A stretch of DNA of 64,000 nucleotides from Doris montereyensis (taxonomy: Eukaryota; Mollusca; Gastropoda; Nudibranchia; Dorididae). The number at the start of each line of letters is the position of its first letter. The first letter of the stretch is position 1. Position numbers and translations under genes: made by a program. Positions 36,355 through 47,810 of this stretch are shown piece after piece. The notes under the pieces were generated by a model. That model was not told where the DNA came from, searched no databases, and saw only the letters and a program-made list of their open reading frames with translations. The DNA lies in contig JAXRKP010001106.1 of the NCBI GenBank assembly GCA_037039925.1, positions 38,501 to 102,500 on the forward strand, given 5' to 3'.

Positions 36355-37235
36355 TCCATATATATTTCAATTTCAATTTCAATCATCTTTATTGATCCTT
36401 TAAAAAAGGAAATTATACTTGTTATCACAATTTCTGTTTGAAAAATAAAAGAATACATCAGTGCATTTAAATTAAAAACAAATTTAACTTAGTCAATCAT
36501 TAAATGTTTAGATTTTAGAAGTATACAAAAATTCAAAGGTGGGTAAATAAATAGTGCAGTGAAACAATATACATTTCCAAAAAATAAAAAATAATTTAAT
36601 TTTAAAAAGATAGAATAATTATAGACAAATCAGTTTAGCTTCATACACATTTATTAACTTATCATAAATCATTCATTCACCATCCATCAATTTACATTTC
36701 TTAAACATTGTGAGGAAAACGCCATTGTGCTTTCAAAGTAAGGTCTGGTCAAACTTTCGTACGGCACTTGGAAGAAAAGATCTAAAATATCTCTCAGTGC
36801 AGGATTTTAAATGTATAAGTCAATCGCTTCTACTATTTGTTTTAGGCATGGAGAAAAGAGGGTGGGTGTTGTCTTTAATTATGCTCCTGAGTTTGATCTT
36901 GCATTGAATCTCATACAGATCTTCAAAGTTCTCTGGCTCTACATCATTTATGAGTTTCCCTATGTGTTTCAGTGTCCTATTAAATTTCTTCTTTTCTCTA
37001 TCTCTTGTATTTCCTCCCCCATGCAGTTATACTAAAAATAATAATACTCCTTATGCAAGCTTGATGGAAAAGTCTTATTAGAGTGTTATCAATTTGAAAC
37101 TTATAAAGCTTCTTCATAAAATACATTCTTTTGTTCACGTTCTTTAAAACTTTATTTGATTGTTTTTGCCATTCTAGCTTCTCGTCAAAAATTATGCCAA
37201 GATATTTATATTCATTAACTTTCTAACAAGTCTGT
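36355..37235 (-). pseudogene. 3' end of a LINE (RT C-terminal part), 5' truncated
   Basis: On the minus strand from ~37,222: VNEYKYLGIIFDEKLEWQKQ, then VNKRMYFMKKLYKFQIDNTL and SIIIFSITAWG. Downstream, in another frame, is HPLFSMP, and FLPSAVRKFDQTLL near 36,750. These match the region after the RT palm in Rex/CR1/RTE-type LINEs (KYLG, 'SITCW', 'HPL', 'LPSAVR'). After ~350 bp of AT-rich 3' UTR the element ends AAAGGATCAATAAAG with an (ATTGAA)n tail at ~36,355-36,385. Stops and shifts make it dead. The clade is not assignable by eye. Confidence 0.8.
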
Positions 37236-37490
37236 TCATTGCCACACATCTGTGAAAAACACTCCTGTAGTAATATAGGGTGGGTGTCATACACAGTGGT
37301 CACCACATAATATAACATCATCGGTTATAACAATGGGAAACCAGTTATAACAGGGCCATTGCCCCACATATGTGAAAAACACTCCTGTAGTAAGATAGGG
37401 TGGGTGTCATACACAGTGGTCACCACATAATATAACATCACCAGTTATAACAATGGGAAACCAGTTATAACAGGGCCATTGCCATGCCCC
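37236..37490. repeat. 120-bp direct repeat, two copies plus a partial third
   Basis: ATTGCCACACATCTGTGAAA at 37,238 recurs as ATTGCCCCACATATGTGAAA at 37,358, with the following ~100 bp nearly identical up to GGAAACCAGTTATAACAGGG. A third partial start (GGGCCATTGCC) is at 37,473. Confidence 0.93.
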
Positions 37491-37655
37491 CACCCCTTCT
37501 TTTCTCTCTCTTTGGCTTTATTAAAATAAACCTCTTATCACAGGAACTGGGAAGGGAAAAACAGCTTATAACAGGACTTTGTCAACATAAACAATTCACC
37601 AGAGAAGCACAAAAGTGTGTATACTGTAGATCTGTGCCCAATAAATTCAAATATA

Positions 37656-38735
37656 TTGGCTAATGTTGTATGATGGCTTGTCTACTATTGGCTAATGTTG
37701 TATGATGGCTTGTCCACCATTGGCTAATGTTGTATGATGGCTTGTCTACTATTGGCTAATGTTGTATGATGGCTTGTCTACTATTGGCTAATGTTGTATG
37801 ATGGCTTGTCTACTATTGGCTAATGTTGTATGATGGCTTGTCTACCATTGGCTAGTGTTGTATGATGGCTTGTCTACCATTGGCTAATGTTGTATGATGG
37901 CTTGTCTACTATTGGCTAATGTTGTATGATGGCTTGTCCACCATTGGCTAATGTTGTATGATGGCTTGTCTACTATTGGCTAATGTTGTATGATGGCTTG
38001 TCTACCATTGGCTAATGTTGTATGATGGCTTGTCTACCATTGGCTAATGTTGTATGATGGCTTGTCTAGCATTGGCTAATGTTGTATGATGGCTTGTCTA
38101 CCATTGGCAAATGTCGTATGATGGCTTGTCTACCATTGGCTAGTGTTGTATGATGGCTGGTCTACCATTGGCTAATGTTGTATGATGGCTTGTCTACCAT
38201 TGGCTAATGTTGTATGATGGCTTGTCTACCATTGGCTAATACTGTATGATGGCTTGTCTACCATTGGCTAATGTTGTATTATGGCTTGTCTACCATTGGC
38301 TAATGTTGTATTATGGCTTGTCTACCATTGGCTAATGTTGTATGATGGCTTGTCTACCATTGGCTTATGTTGTATTATGGCTTGTCTACCATTGGCTAGT
38401 GTTGTATGATGGCTTGTCTACCATTGGCTAATATTGTATGATGGCTTGTCTACAATTGGCTAGTATTGTATGATGGCTTGTCTACAATTGGCTAGTATTG
38501 TATGATGGCTTGTCTAGTATTGGCTAATATTGTATGATGGCTTGTCTACCATTGGCTAATATTGTATGATGGCTTGTCTACCATTGGCTAATACTGTATG
38601 ATGGCTTGTCTACCATTGGCTAATGTTGTATTATGGCGTGTCTACCATTGGCTAATGTTGTATGATGGCTTGTCTACCATTGACTAATGTTGTATGATGG
38701 CTTGTCTACTATTGGCTAATATTGTATGGTGAGCA
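37656..38735. repeat. 32-bp minisatellite, about 34 copies
   Basis: The unit is ATTGGCTAATGTTGTATG plus ATGGCTTGTCTACC. Variants: TACTATTGG mostly early, TACCATTGG mostly later, and TAATATTG or TAATACTG from about 38,240 onward. Each unit has an ATTGG (reverse CCAAT) core. No stop-free frame of note and no gene. Confidence 0.96.
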
Positions 38736-38739
38736 AGTC

Positions 38740-39625
38740 ACTGTCTAGGCACATGTGACTTTTGGTTTATTTCCCTTGCAAACTGCTAATAAATGGAATC
38801 AATTATAACAGTACTGTAACCTCCCACGCATCGATCCTGTTATAACCCGGTTTCCACTATACAGGATAACAGTGATATGTCACTCGTATATCCACCAAAA
38901 TTTGAGGTGCTGACAAAGTACAGACATTCTTGCCTTTTGTCATTTCACCGTAAAAATCTTTCAATCATCTCAGTTGAGAAAAGTAGCATCCTCTATTGTT
39001 GAATATATTGGTGAATTGAGAAACAATTTTCGTCTTGTAACAAAAGTTTCCAAACAGTCTTGAGTAAAATAAATGGTTCCTAACACATAACACACAAGGG
39101 CAAAATCTCAAATTACTAGTATCTTTATACTTTATTCATCCAAAACTTGAAAGAAAAATAAAACATGAAAATATGACACCTGATAAAAAGACGGGTTTTT
39201 TTTGGAATCAGAGAATATTGAACACAAATAAAAAGAGTGGAAAAATAGAACACAGCAGATATTTGCAAAGCTTGCAAGTAGTTAGATAGAAGCGGAAATA
39301 GCACTTGAACAACCTGGCAAGTGAAAAGGTCATTCTCATCTGTTTGGCGGATTCAACACTACCAATAAACAAGTAAATAACTCATCCACAATTGCCATAT
39401 AATAAAATCAAAACAGATTTATCAAGTTAAATATAAAAGTCAGCAACAATAAAAACATTTTTTTTAAATATCAACAAAGCATGGTTTGAAAATCATCATT
39501 GAATAAATAGACCAAATAGAGGTAACTAAATAATTAGATTCATTAAGACATCAACATAACATTAGCCTACTATGGAACTATTCTAAAACATGTAGGACAC
39601 ACTCTTCGGGCTTAATATTTAGGAC
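38740..39625. other. Low-copy AT-rich intergenic DNA
   Basis: No gene seen. It includes CCTGTTATAACCCGGTTTCC at 38,836-38,855, the inverted counterpart of the GGAAACCAGTTATAACAGG motifs at 37,335 and 37,455. The rest is AT-rich with no ORF, RNA or repeat that I can name. Confidence 0.6.
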
Positions 39626-39845
39626 TTCAATGACACACACACACAGACATATACAGTATACACACACACATACACACACACACACTCGCTGTCACTCTCT
39701 CTCTCTGTCTCCCTCTCGCCTCCCTCTCTCACTCACTCACTCCCTCACTCACTCTCTCTGTCTCCCTCCTCTCTCTCTCTCTGTATGTCTCTCTCCCACT
39801 CTCTCTGTCTCTCTCCCTAGACCCCCCTCTCTCTCTCTCTACACT
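39626..39845. repeat. CA then CT-rich microsatellite tract
   Basis: (CA)n with ACACACACATACACACACAC to about 39,685 gives way to a (CT)n-rich, (TCAC)n and TCTCTCTCTGTCTCC tract to 39,842. The 73-codon frame over it is low complexity. Confidence 0.93.
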
Positions 39846-40224
39846 AACTAGACTCTATTATAACATCTCCCGAACCAACTAAATGACGAATTCAATAATG
39901 CAGACAGACTGCTCTTTCACTTGGTCTTTCTGGATTCCTCTCTCTCTCAAAGGACATGCCAAACTCGTTAGCTCTCTTCTCTCTACTCTACAGCCTGTCC
40001 AAAGAGGAAGGGATAGAAATCAAACGGAAAAGACAATGAATGAAAATACGATTGCATAAGTCGATGTTTGAATTTCATTAGCACCCATGGCCGTTGACCC
40101 TCAGCTAGAGAAGATGATCAATGCTGTCCTGTATTAATAATTCTAAAGCTCTCTGCCTCTCACTCTACATCACAAGATTCAATCTCTAGCGCTCAAAATT
40201 ATTCTCCCTTGTTTCAGAAGCAGA
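39846..40224. other. Low-copy intergenic DNA
   Basis: No gene. AATAATGCAGACAGACT at 39,895 matches 40,664, followed in both by a TGGTCTTT...GGATTCCTC pattern, so this may be an eroded extra copy of the duplication that follows. Confidence 0.5.
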
Positions 40225-41440
40225 TCGGTGGTATCTATTTTGTGTAGAGTCTCCTTCTTTCTATCTAAAATATGAGGGCTCTCTCTCATTATTCATAAAT
40301 AATAATGTTACACAAAACAGTATAACACACACACATATTTCTACTCTTGTTAATAATCATTCTACTACTGTAAATAAAAATGCCAACATTTGCGGTGATG
40401 ATTATTCTAATAAAAAGAGAAGAAGAATGAGAAGGGAACAGGATACACCAGTAATGATAATAACAATAACTACATAGAGTAGTAGTACATAATAGTCTAC
40501 GTGTTCCTATTTTTATAACTTATTGACTGGCGCTTAACAAGATTAATAAATTATATTTCTTTGTTTGAACATAAGATTGATGTGCAGCCTCATATTCTAT
40601 TATTATAAGATTTTGCATTGAGGAAATGCGGTGACTAAAGTGTTACCACGGCCAATTCGGGAATAATGCAGACAGACTTGTTTAACATTTTGATTCATAG
40701 TCTGAAATGGTCTTTTTAAAGGATTCCTCCTTGTCTTCAAATTATTAAATGTATCAAACTACAAGTTCAAATTTATTTTTATTTTTTCGTTTCTTTTGTG
40801 TGGAGTCTGAAGCCCTTATTTAATTATAGTAAAATACGGGGGCAGTGAGTACCCCACGTCATTATTCATAAATAATAATGTTATTACAAAAGCAGTATAA
40901 CTACTGCTACCATTTATACTCTTGTTAATAATCATTCTAATACTGTAAATAAAAATGCCAACATTTGTGGTGATGATTATTATAATAAAAAGAGAAGAAG
41001 AAGAGAAGGAACAGGATGACATTTGTAGTAATGATAATAACAATAACTAGAAATAATAGAGTAGTAGTACATAACATTCTACGTGTTCCTATTTTTATAA
41101 CTTATTGACTGGCGCTTAACAAGATTAATATATTATCTATTTTCTTTGTTTGAACTGAGTTAGATTGATGTACAGTCTCACATTCTATGAAAGTATTATA
41201 GGATTTTGCATTGAGGAAATGCGGCGACGCGAAAGTGTTACCACGGCCAATCTCGGGAATACCTGAAACGAGCTAAACGCCCCTGTAGTTTTACATTTTG
41301 ATTCATAGTCATAAAATGTAATTTCGTATTTTGTGAAGTCTGTTTTCAATTCTCAAATTCTCTAACAAATTATTAAATGTCTCAACCTTACTACAAGTTC
41401 AAATTTATTCTTCTTTTTTCATTTCCTATTTCTTTCAACT
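40225..41440. repeat. Diverged tandem duplication, ~570-640-bp unit, two copies
   Basis: The segment from ATTATTCATAAATAATAATG at ~40,288 recurs at ~40,860. Both copies share AATAAAAATGCCAACATTTG, TTATTGACTGGCGCTTAAC, GATTTTGCATTGAGGAAATG and CGGCCAAT, and the match continues more weakly to TACAAGTTCAAATTTATT (~40,778 and ~41,405). Substitutions and indels are common, so the duplication is old. No reading frame is conserved; I treat it as non-coding. Confidence 0.85.
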
Positions 41441-41875
41441 CGTTCGTTGGACAGGAGAACATCTTCATCCAGAACTAGAACCTAATATAAATAGATCTAG
41501 ACACAGGGAGATACATTTTTTTTTACAAGAGTGATATAAAAACCTCAATTATTAATTAGATTCTATGGAAACACAAGATAGTCAGGACTTGAGCAATCTA
41601 GATTTCTAAAGTTCGAAACAAGATGGTGAAAATGCAATCATTTCTAAAAAGAATGAAAATCAAGATCTAGCGTTCTGCTCTCCTGGCTGGCAGTGGCAAG
41701 AATAAGTCGTGAAATGATACGCATAGGATGTCGAAGATGCCATAGCAACTAGTTTCCCACAATTTTATGATGTATATCTAAATAAATCTAGTCATATATG
41801 TTGATTCACATGTTTAGATAGATAACATTTAAATATTTAAAGTCAGCGCGTACGTCTTCTGCTGTCACTATACAA
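41441..41875. other. Low-copy intergenic DNA
   Basis: No gene, RNA or clear repeat seen; AT-rich sequence leading into the 25-bp array. Confidence 0.5.
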
Positions 41876-42788
41876 ATGATAATACCCAAGATCATAATTA
41901 CCCAAGTAATAATACCCAAGATCATAATTAATTAGTAATAATACCCAAGATCATAATTAGTAATAATACCCAAGATCATAATTAGTAATAATACCCAAGA
42001 TGTAATTAGTAATAATACCCAAGATCATAATTAGTAATAATACCCAAGATCATAATTAGTAATAATACCCAAGATCATAATTAGTAATAATACCCAAGAT
42101 CATAATTAGTAATAATAATACCCAAGATCATAATTAGTAATAATACCCAAGATCATAATTAGTAATAATACCCAAGATCATAATTAGTAATAATACCCAA
42201 GATCATAATTAGTAATAATACCCAAGATCATAAATCGTAATTAGTAATAATACCCAAGATCATAATTAGTAATAATACCCAAGATCATAATTAGTAATAT
42301 TACCCAAGATCATAATTAGTAATAATACCCAAGATCATAATTAGTAATAATACCCAAGATCATAATTAGTAATAATACCCAAGATCATAATTAGTAATAA
42401 TACCCAAGATCATAATTAGTAATAATACCCAAGATCATAATTAGTAATAATACCTAAGATCATAATTAGTAATAATACCCAAGATCATAATTAGTAATAA
42501 TACCCAAGATCATACCCAAGATTAGTAATAATACCAAGATCATAATTAGTAATAATCATCAATTAGTAATAATACCCAAGATCATAATTAGTAATAATAC
42601 CCAAGATCATAATTAGTTACCCAAGATCATAATTAGTAATAGTAACAATACCCAAGATCATAATTAGTAATAATACCCAAGATCATAATTAGTAATATTA
42701 CCCAAGATCATAATTAGTAATAATACCCAAGATCATAATTAGTAATAATACCCAAGATCATAATTAGTAATAATACCCAAGATCATAA
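41876..42788. repeat. 25-bp minisatellite, about 36 copies
   Basis: The unit AATTAGTAATAATACC plus CAAGATCAT recurs with exact 25-bp spacing (for example 42,004 and 42,029). A few irregular units occur near 42,110, 42,235 and 42,510-42,640. The array stops abruptly at the microsatellite tail of a minus-strand L2-like LINE and resumes at 43,935. Confidence 0.96.
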
Positions 42789-43934
42789 GATAAGATAAGA
42801 AGAATATTTATATTAGCATGCCTTCCCTCAGAAGAGCTCAAGGCGCATTACAAACGAACTGATTACACAGACATGGCATGCTAAAAATAAAACATTTTAC
42901 ATAAAACAGATGCATCAATAAAAAATAGTATCACAATCAATTCAGTAAAAGCACGCAATTCAATAAAATTCATCTAAATATGTTGGAGAAGTAGTGGGTC
43001 TTCAAGCGAGATTTCAGTATATTCAAAGACTCTGCAGACTGGACGTCCCATGGTAAAATGTTCCAAATTTTGGCAGCTTGTGTTTGTAGGGCCCTATCTC
43101 CGAAAGTCTTAAGTTTAGTTTTGGGTGTTTGTATCATTTTCTTGCTCGCTGAGCGCAGCGATCTGTTCGGTGTGTATTTAGGAACTAACTCTTTTAAGTA
43201 GACTGGAAAGTCAGTCTCAGGTGCAGGCATTGGTATGTGATTGTAGCTATCTTGTAGTCAATGCGGATTTTATTGGGAGCCAGTGTAGGTGTTTAAGTAT
43301 TGGCGTAATGTGTTCTCTTTTTGAAACTTCCATAACTAATCTGGCGGCATTGTTTTGTATTGTCTGCAGTTTCTTGATTTGTGTCAGTGGAAGTCCAGCC
43401 TGCAGAGAATTGCAGTAATCAATTCTTGAAAGAACAAATGAGCAAATTAATTTGTTTGTTGCCTCAGGAGTGATGTATTTCCTGATATAACATATTCTTT
43501 TTAATTCCAGATAGCAAACTTTTCTCAAATGTGAGATATGGTCTTCCATGGACATGATACAATCCATGATAACTCCTAAATTTCTTACTCTTTTGACAAC
43601 AGGAATTTCTTCGCCACAGATTTTAACATATCTTAATTTAATGGCTTCTACTTTGGCTTTGCTTCCTATTGCTATAACTTCTGTTTTGTTCTCATTTAAT
43701 TTCAATTTATTGGATGTCATCCACGAAGAAATCTGGGTGGCGAATCATTAAGGGAAGTTATGACAGATGGCAGTCCGGATATTTCAGCAGACTTATAGAG
43801 CTGAGTGTCGTCAGCGTAAATGTGGTAATTAAAATGATGTTGATTGATGATGTTGTGTATTGGTTGTGCGTACAAAGAAAAAAGGATTGGCCCCAGAACC
43901 GAGCCTTGGGGCACACCAAAATGAAGAACAGAAT
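42789..43934 (-). pseudogene. L2-like LINE, 5' truncated, inserted in the 25-bp array
   Basis: On the minus strand: FGVPQGSVLGPILF (RT motif B), HIYADDTQLY (motif C, catalytic Asp pair intact), NKLKLNENKTEV, VRNLGVIMD, SRIDYCNSL, IQNNAARLVM, HLHWLPI and, near the end, KTFGDRALQTQAAKIWNILP. These are the standard C-terminal landmarks of CR1/L2-superfamily reverse transcriptases, closest to L2. Frame changes fall near 43,717 and 43,240. The 3' UTR follows and ends in an (AAGAT)n-type tail (plus-strand AAGATAAGATAAG) at 42,787. The 5' side is truncated at about 43,935, inside the RT palm, and is directly joined to more 25-bp units. Confidence 0.88.
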
Positions 43935-43985
43935 AATTAGTAACAATACCCAAGATCGTAATTAGTAATAATACCCAAGATCATT
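43935..43985. repeat. Two more units of the 25-bp minisatellite beyond the L2 insert
   Basis: AATTAGTAACAATACCCAAG and AATTAGTAATAATACCCAAG units continue the array of 41,876-42,788. This shows that the L2-like LINE inserted into an existing array. Confidence 0.9.
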
Positions 43986-44204
43986 ACGATGAAAATCCTG
44001 TCAGGGGAGGTAACTAAGCAATTGCTTAAGTTGATTTTTACATAAGCTGATCTTTTTTAATAGATCCCTTGAACATCGATTTATGCAGCATCCACTGTAT
44101 ATGGCATTTTACGTACATACGCATACCAGGATAAATGAGAAAAGACATATCATCCTCCTCATAACACTATTTACCACTTTAGTGCCGGGCAGTGAACAGG
44201 TAAG

Positions 44205-44460
44205 CACCTGTACAGGGATTAGGTGATCCTGCTTTCCACGAATCTCCTGCTGCCTTGCAGGGGGATCTTGGTTGATCAAAGGCTAAGAGAGTTAACCCTG
44301 AAAAAAAAACCCAAAGAAAACAACTTGCTGCCTTGCAGGCCGGTCTTGGCTGACCAAAGGCTAAGGGACTTAACCCTGACAGAAAATAACAACCTGTTAC
44401 CTTGCAGACTGGTTTTGGGCAACCAAAAGCTAAGGAGTTAAAATAACAAGGCCCGGTAGG
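44205..44460 (+). promoter_or_regulatory. Tandem subrepeats in the RTE-like LINE 5' leader
   Basis: TGCCTTGCAGG(G/C)GG recurs at about 44,250 and 44,330 and as TACCTTGCAGACTGG at about 44,398. Each is followed by TTGG..GA/AACCAAAGGCTAAG and TTAACCCTGA. Tandem monomers in LINE 5' ends often hold the internal promoter; here that is inference. Confidence 0.5.
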
Positions 44461-44599
44461 GGTCTCAAGGTGGCAGCCCCACAATCTACCTAGGGTACAG
44501 TGGGCAAATCCCTTGCTTATCCAAAACCAAACTGATTCAAAGAAAAAAATATGATATACCGAGATTTAATCAAGATGACTTTGGAAAAGAACACAGACT

Positions 44600-45100
44600 G
44601 TGATTTTTGGAACATGGAATGTTAGGGCAATTAATGGAAAGGGAGTTAGAATTAGTTGAAGAAATGGAAAATTCAAAGTAGATATTTTGGCCATTACAGA
44701 AACAAAGAAAAAAGGGCAAGGAATAGAAAATGTAGTACCAAATCATACTTTTATTCTTCTCAGGAGTAAATGTCAAAGATAGAGCTAGAGCAGGAATAGG
44801 CCTCCTAATGTATAAAAGGCGTGAAAAGCTACTAGAAAGTTGGAAATTTATAAGCACATGGCTATTAGAGGTAAATATTAAACCAAAAGGAAGAAAACTT
44901 AAATTATTAACAGCTTATGGACCAAACAAAGATGCCCCCAAAGAAGAAAAAAGGTATCTTCGAAAATGATTTACAAACAGCTGCAGAGAAACTCAAACCC
45001 AAACAGGAACTAATGCTTTTACGAGATTTAAACGCTAGAGCAGGCAACAATTTAGAACCATCAGGAGGAGTAATAGATAAAGAAGGAGAGACAACAACTT
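44600..45100 (+). pseudogene. RTE-like LINE endonuclease domain, broken
   Basis: Reading across frames I see TWNVRAING, ELVEEMENSK, VDILAITETKKKGQGIENV, then RARAGIGLLMYKR, LKLLTAYGPNKDAPKEE, ENDLQTAAEKLKPKQELMLL and DLNARAGNNLEPSGGVI. The ITETK and (G)DLNARAG segments correspond to the endonuclease metal and active-site motifs, although the Gly of GDLNAR reads as Arg. At least three frameshifts are needed to read it through, so it is inactive. Confidence 0.8.
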
Positions 45101-45245
45101 CTATCTGACGAAGGGTTATACCCGAAACGTCACGTGTTTGTTCTGTCTTTATTAGTGGAGTTGTCACTTATTGTCATATTTCGCCTTTGACTTCACTCCA
45201 CTGTGGCTCCTTCGTATTATGTACAGCTATTTAGATAGTTCACAT
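45100..45245. other. Foreign ~145-bp insert with a hammerhead-like core
   Basis: The endonuclease frame is lost after GETTTS at ~45,105, and LINE-like coding resumes near 45,260 (EIMKEDSEIVEMWRKYF). The intervening piece starts TCTATCTGACGAAGGG and continues TTATACCCGAAACGTCACG, with CTGACGA at 45,105-45,111, a short GGG/CCC hairpin at 45,113-45,123 and GAAAC at 45,124-45,128. This resembles the CUGANGA/GAAAC core of hammerhead ribozymes, known in Penelope-like elements and retrozymes. One extra A precedes the hairpin, and I could not draw convincing stems I and III. Confidence 0.4.
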
Positions 45246-45975
45246 TGCCATGTCTCTTTGTTGGAGAAATAATGAAAGAAGACAGCGAAATCGTGGAGAT
45301 GTGGAGAAAGTATTTTCAACAATGACATAATCCTCCAGAACCTATGAAACAAGGAGTAAACATCAATTAGTAAAAGGTGAGACAGCTGAAGATGTAGATA
45401 TCTCAATGGAAGAACTGGAAGAACTCCAAACAGCTATAAAAAAAGTGAAATAAGAAAAGACCTCAGAGCATCTCAAGTTTATCCAGAAATGATTAAAAAT
45501 CAAGAGGCAGACAATTTACTACATGCAATATGTCAACAAGCATGGAAATTCAAACAGGTACCAGATGACTGGAAAAAAGGAAACGGTAGTACCAATACAC
45601 AACAAAGGATCAACCTTGGAATGCTCAAACTATAGAGGGATATCACTACTTAACATACCAGGAAACGTGTATGCCAGGATACTGGAAATGAGACTAAAGA
45701 AAAGAGAAGAGGATCAGATTGAAGAACACCAGAGTGGATTTATACCAGGAAGAAGTGTACAAGACCATATATTTACAATTAGACAAATAATAGAAAAATT
45801 CCTTAAGAGAAACATTGACTTGCACCTGTATTTTATTGACTTAGAAAAGGCATTTGATACTGTGAGGAGGGATGAACTATGGCATTCCTGAAAAGAATAT
45901 AATGTAGAGCAAAATTTAATAGAAGCCACTAAAAGCAACAATAAACAAATATTAAAATCAAACAATTTTACATCA
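45246..45975 (+). pseudogene. RTE-like LINE reverse transcriptase, N-terminal half
   Basis: A 122-codon open stretch (45,523-45,891) contains VVPIHNKGSTLECSNYRG, ISLLNIPGNVYARILEMRL, EEHQSGFIPGRSVQDHIF and DLHLYFIDLEKAFDTV. These are the classic RT fingers and motif A, with the first catalytic Asp present in FIDLEKAFD. Upstream WRKYF and LRASQVYPEMIKN extend the match across frame changes. A stop follows DELWHS, and the palm motifs B and C are absent; AT-rich DNA begins near 45,975. In function it would copy element RNA at the nick; this fragment cannot. Confidence 0.88.
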
Positions 45976-46617
45976 AAAATTCATTAATCATAGAACTGCG
46001 TCCAAAATCTCTCTCCATGACTTGATAAGGCACCATTAATGTATGCAACTACACACGACATCAACAATATAATCAACATACCATCTCTGATACAAGTAAA
46101 CCAGGAAGACGACATCGTCCCTAAAGCAGGCCAGGCGATGAGTCAGTTGGCATGGTGATGATGAAGGCGAAGATATCATCGATGAAAGTGTTAAACGCCT
46201 GAAAAGAGAAAACAATGAGGTCACAGAAGACAAAACACCAGCATTCTAAAAACAAATTAGGCTTGATGGAATTTGCTTTCTTTTCTTTAGTAGTGGTTGG
46301 AGTTTTAACCCCGGCATAATGTCCGCCCCTGGTCCTAAATGTCCACAATGTCAGAGAAGCCAACTTATTTCTATATAAAATGCCACTCAAAATGCCTGTT
46401 TCAAAATCAAGACTTCCCCAAATGCCTCATCTCAACGGTAACCGCAGGTGTAATCTTCTCCGAATTATCATAAAGTATGTTCGTTATCGATTAAAAATTC
46501 TTTCTTTTTCTATTACACATTTAACCTTCATTAATATGGCTAAATTATGCCAGTCAACAATCTACTATGCATTGTAACCACCCTACATATGTAATGTAAT
46601 AAAAGATGGCAAGTTTT
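45976..46617. other. Low-copy intergenic DNA
   Basis: No gene seen. Frames of 65-89 codons here show no recognisable motif. A CCTAAATGTCCACAATG segment (46,334) and AAAATGCCTGTTT (46,388) have faint counterparts near 59,250-59,285 on the far side of the big array. Confidence 0.5.
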
Positions 46618-47810
46618 TCTCTTATTAAATCTCCCACTGTATCGTACAGCTTTCATCCCATTGGCTCTTCTTAACTGTCCATTGTATCGTACAGCTTTCA
46701 TCCCATTGGCTTTTCTTAACTCTGTCCATTGTATCGTAGAGCTTTCATCCCATTGACTCTTCTTAACTCTGTCCGTTGTATCGCACAGCTTTCATCCCAT
46801 TGGCTTTTCTTAACTCTGTCCATTGTATCGTACAGCTTTCATCCCATTGGCTCTTCTTAACTCTGTCCATTGTATTGTACAGCTTTCATCCCATTGGCTC
46901 TTTCTTAACTCTACAGCCATCCCACTCTGTCCATTGTATCGTACTTTCATCCCATTGGCTCTTCTTAACTCTGTCCATTGTATCGTACAGCTTTCATCCC
47001 ATTGGCTTTTCCATTGTATTAACTTTTATCCCTGCTCCACTTGTCCATTGTATTGTACAGCTTTCATCCCATTGGCTCTTCTTAACTCTGCCCACTGTAT
47101 CGTACAGCTTTCATCCCATTGGCTCTTCTTAACTCCCCACTGTATCGTACAGCTTTCATCCCATTGGCTCTTCTTAACTTCCAACGTACAGCTTTCATCC
47201 CATTGTAACTCTGTCCATTGTATACAGCTTTCATCCCATTGGCTCTTCTTAACTCTGCCCACTGTATCGTACAGTTTTCATTCCATTGGCTCTTCTTAAC
47301 TCTGCCCACTGTATCCCATTGGTAACTCTGCCCACTGTATCATACAGCTTTCATCCCATTGGCTCTTCTTAACTCTGCCCACTGTATCGCCCATTTCCTT
47401 GGCTCTTTTAACTCTGCCCATTGTATCGCAGCTTTCATACCACTGTATCGTACATCTCATTGGCTCTTCTTAACTCTGTCCATTGTATGCCATTCCATTG
47501 GCTTTTTCTTAACTCTGCCCACTGTATGGTACAGCTTTCATCTCATTATTCTTCTTTTTGCCATTGGCTCTTCTATTTGCCCCTTCTATCGTACAGCTTT
47601 CATACCACTGTATCGTACAGCTTTCATCCCATTGGCTCTTCTTAACTCTGTCCATTGTATCGTACAGCTTTCATCCCATTGGCCTTTCTTAACTCTGCCC
47701 ACTGTATGGTACAGCTTTCATCTCATTGGCTCTTTTTAACTCCACACACTGTATGGTAGAGCTTTCATTTCATTGGCTCTTCTTAACTCTGCCCACTGTA
47801 TCGTACAGCT
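46618..47810. repeat. 47-bp minisatellite, about 25 copies
   Basis: The unit is CATTGTATCGTACAGCTTTC, then ATCCCATTGGCTCTTC, then TTAACTCTGTC (47 bp), with CCCACTGTATC variants. Its first ~24 bp is the sequence that becomes the 24-bp repeat further on. Several shortened units occur at 47,000-47,560. Open frames of 118-158 codons are repeat artefacts. Confidence 0.94.

Larger units (their letters stand above)
44205..45975 (+). mobile_element. Decayed RTE-like LINE, plus strand
   Basis: A 5' leader with three tandem ~67-78-bp subrepeats (44,205-44,450) precedes an endonuclease remnant (44,600-45,100), a foreign insert (~45,100-45,245) and an RT remnant (45,270-45,975). Motif order and the EN/RT signatures suggest an RTE-type LINE, though the clade is uncertain. 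The 3' half of the RT and the tail are missing. Many stops and shifts. Confidence 0.75.
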
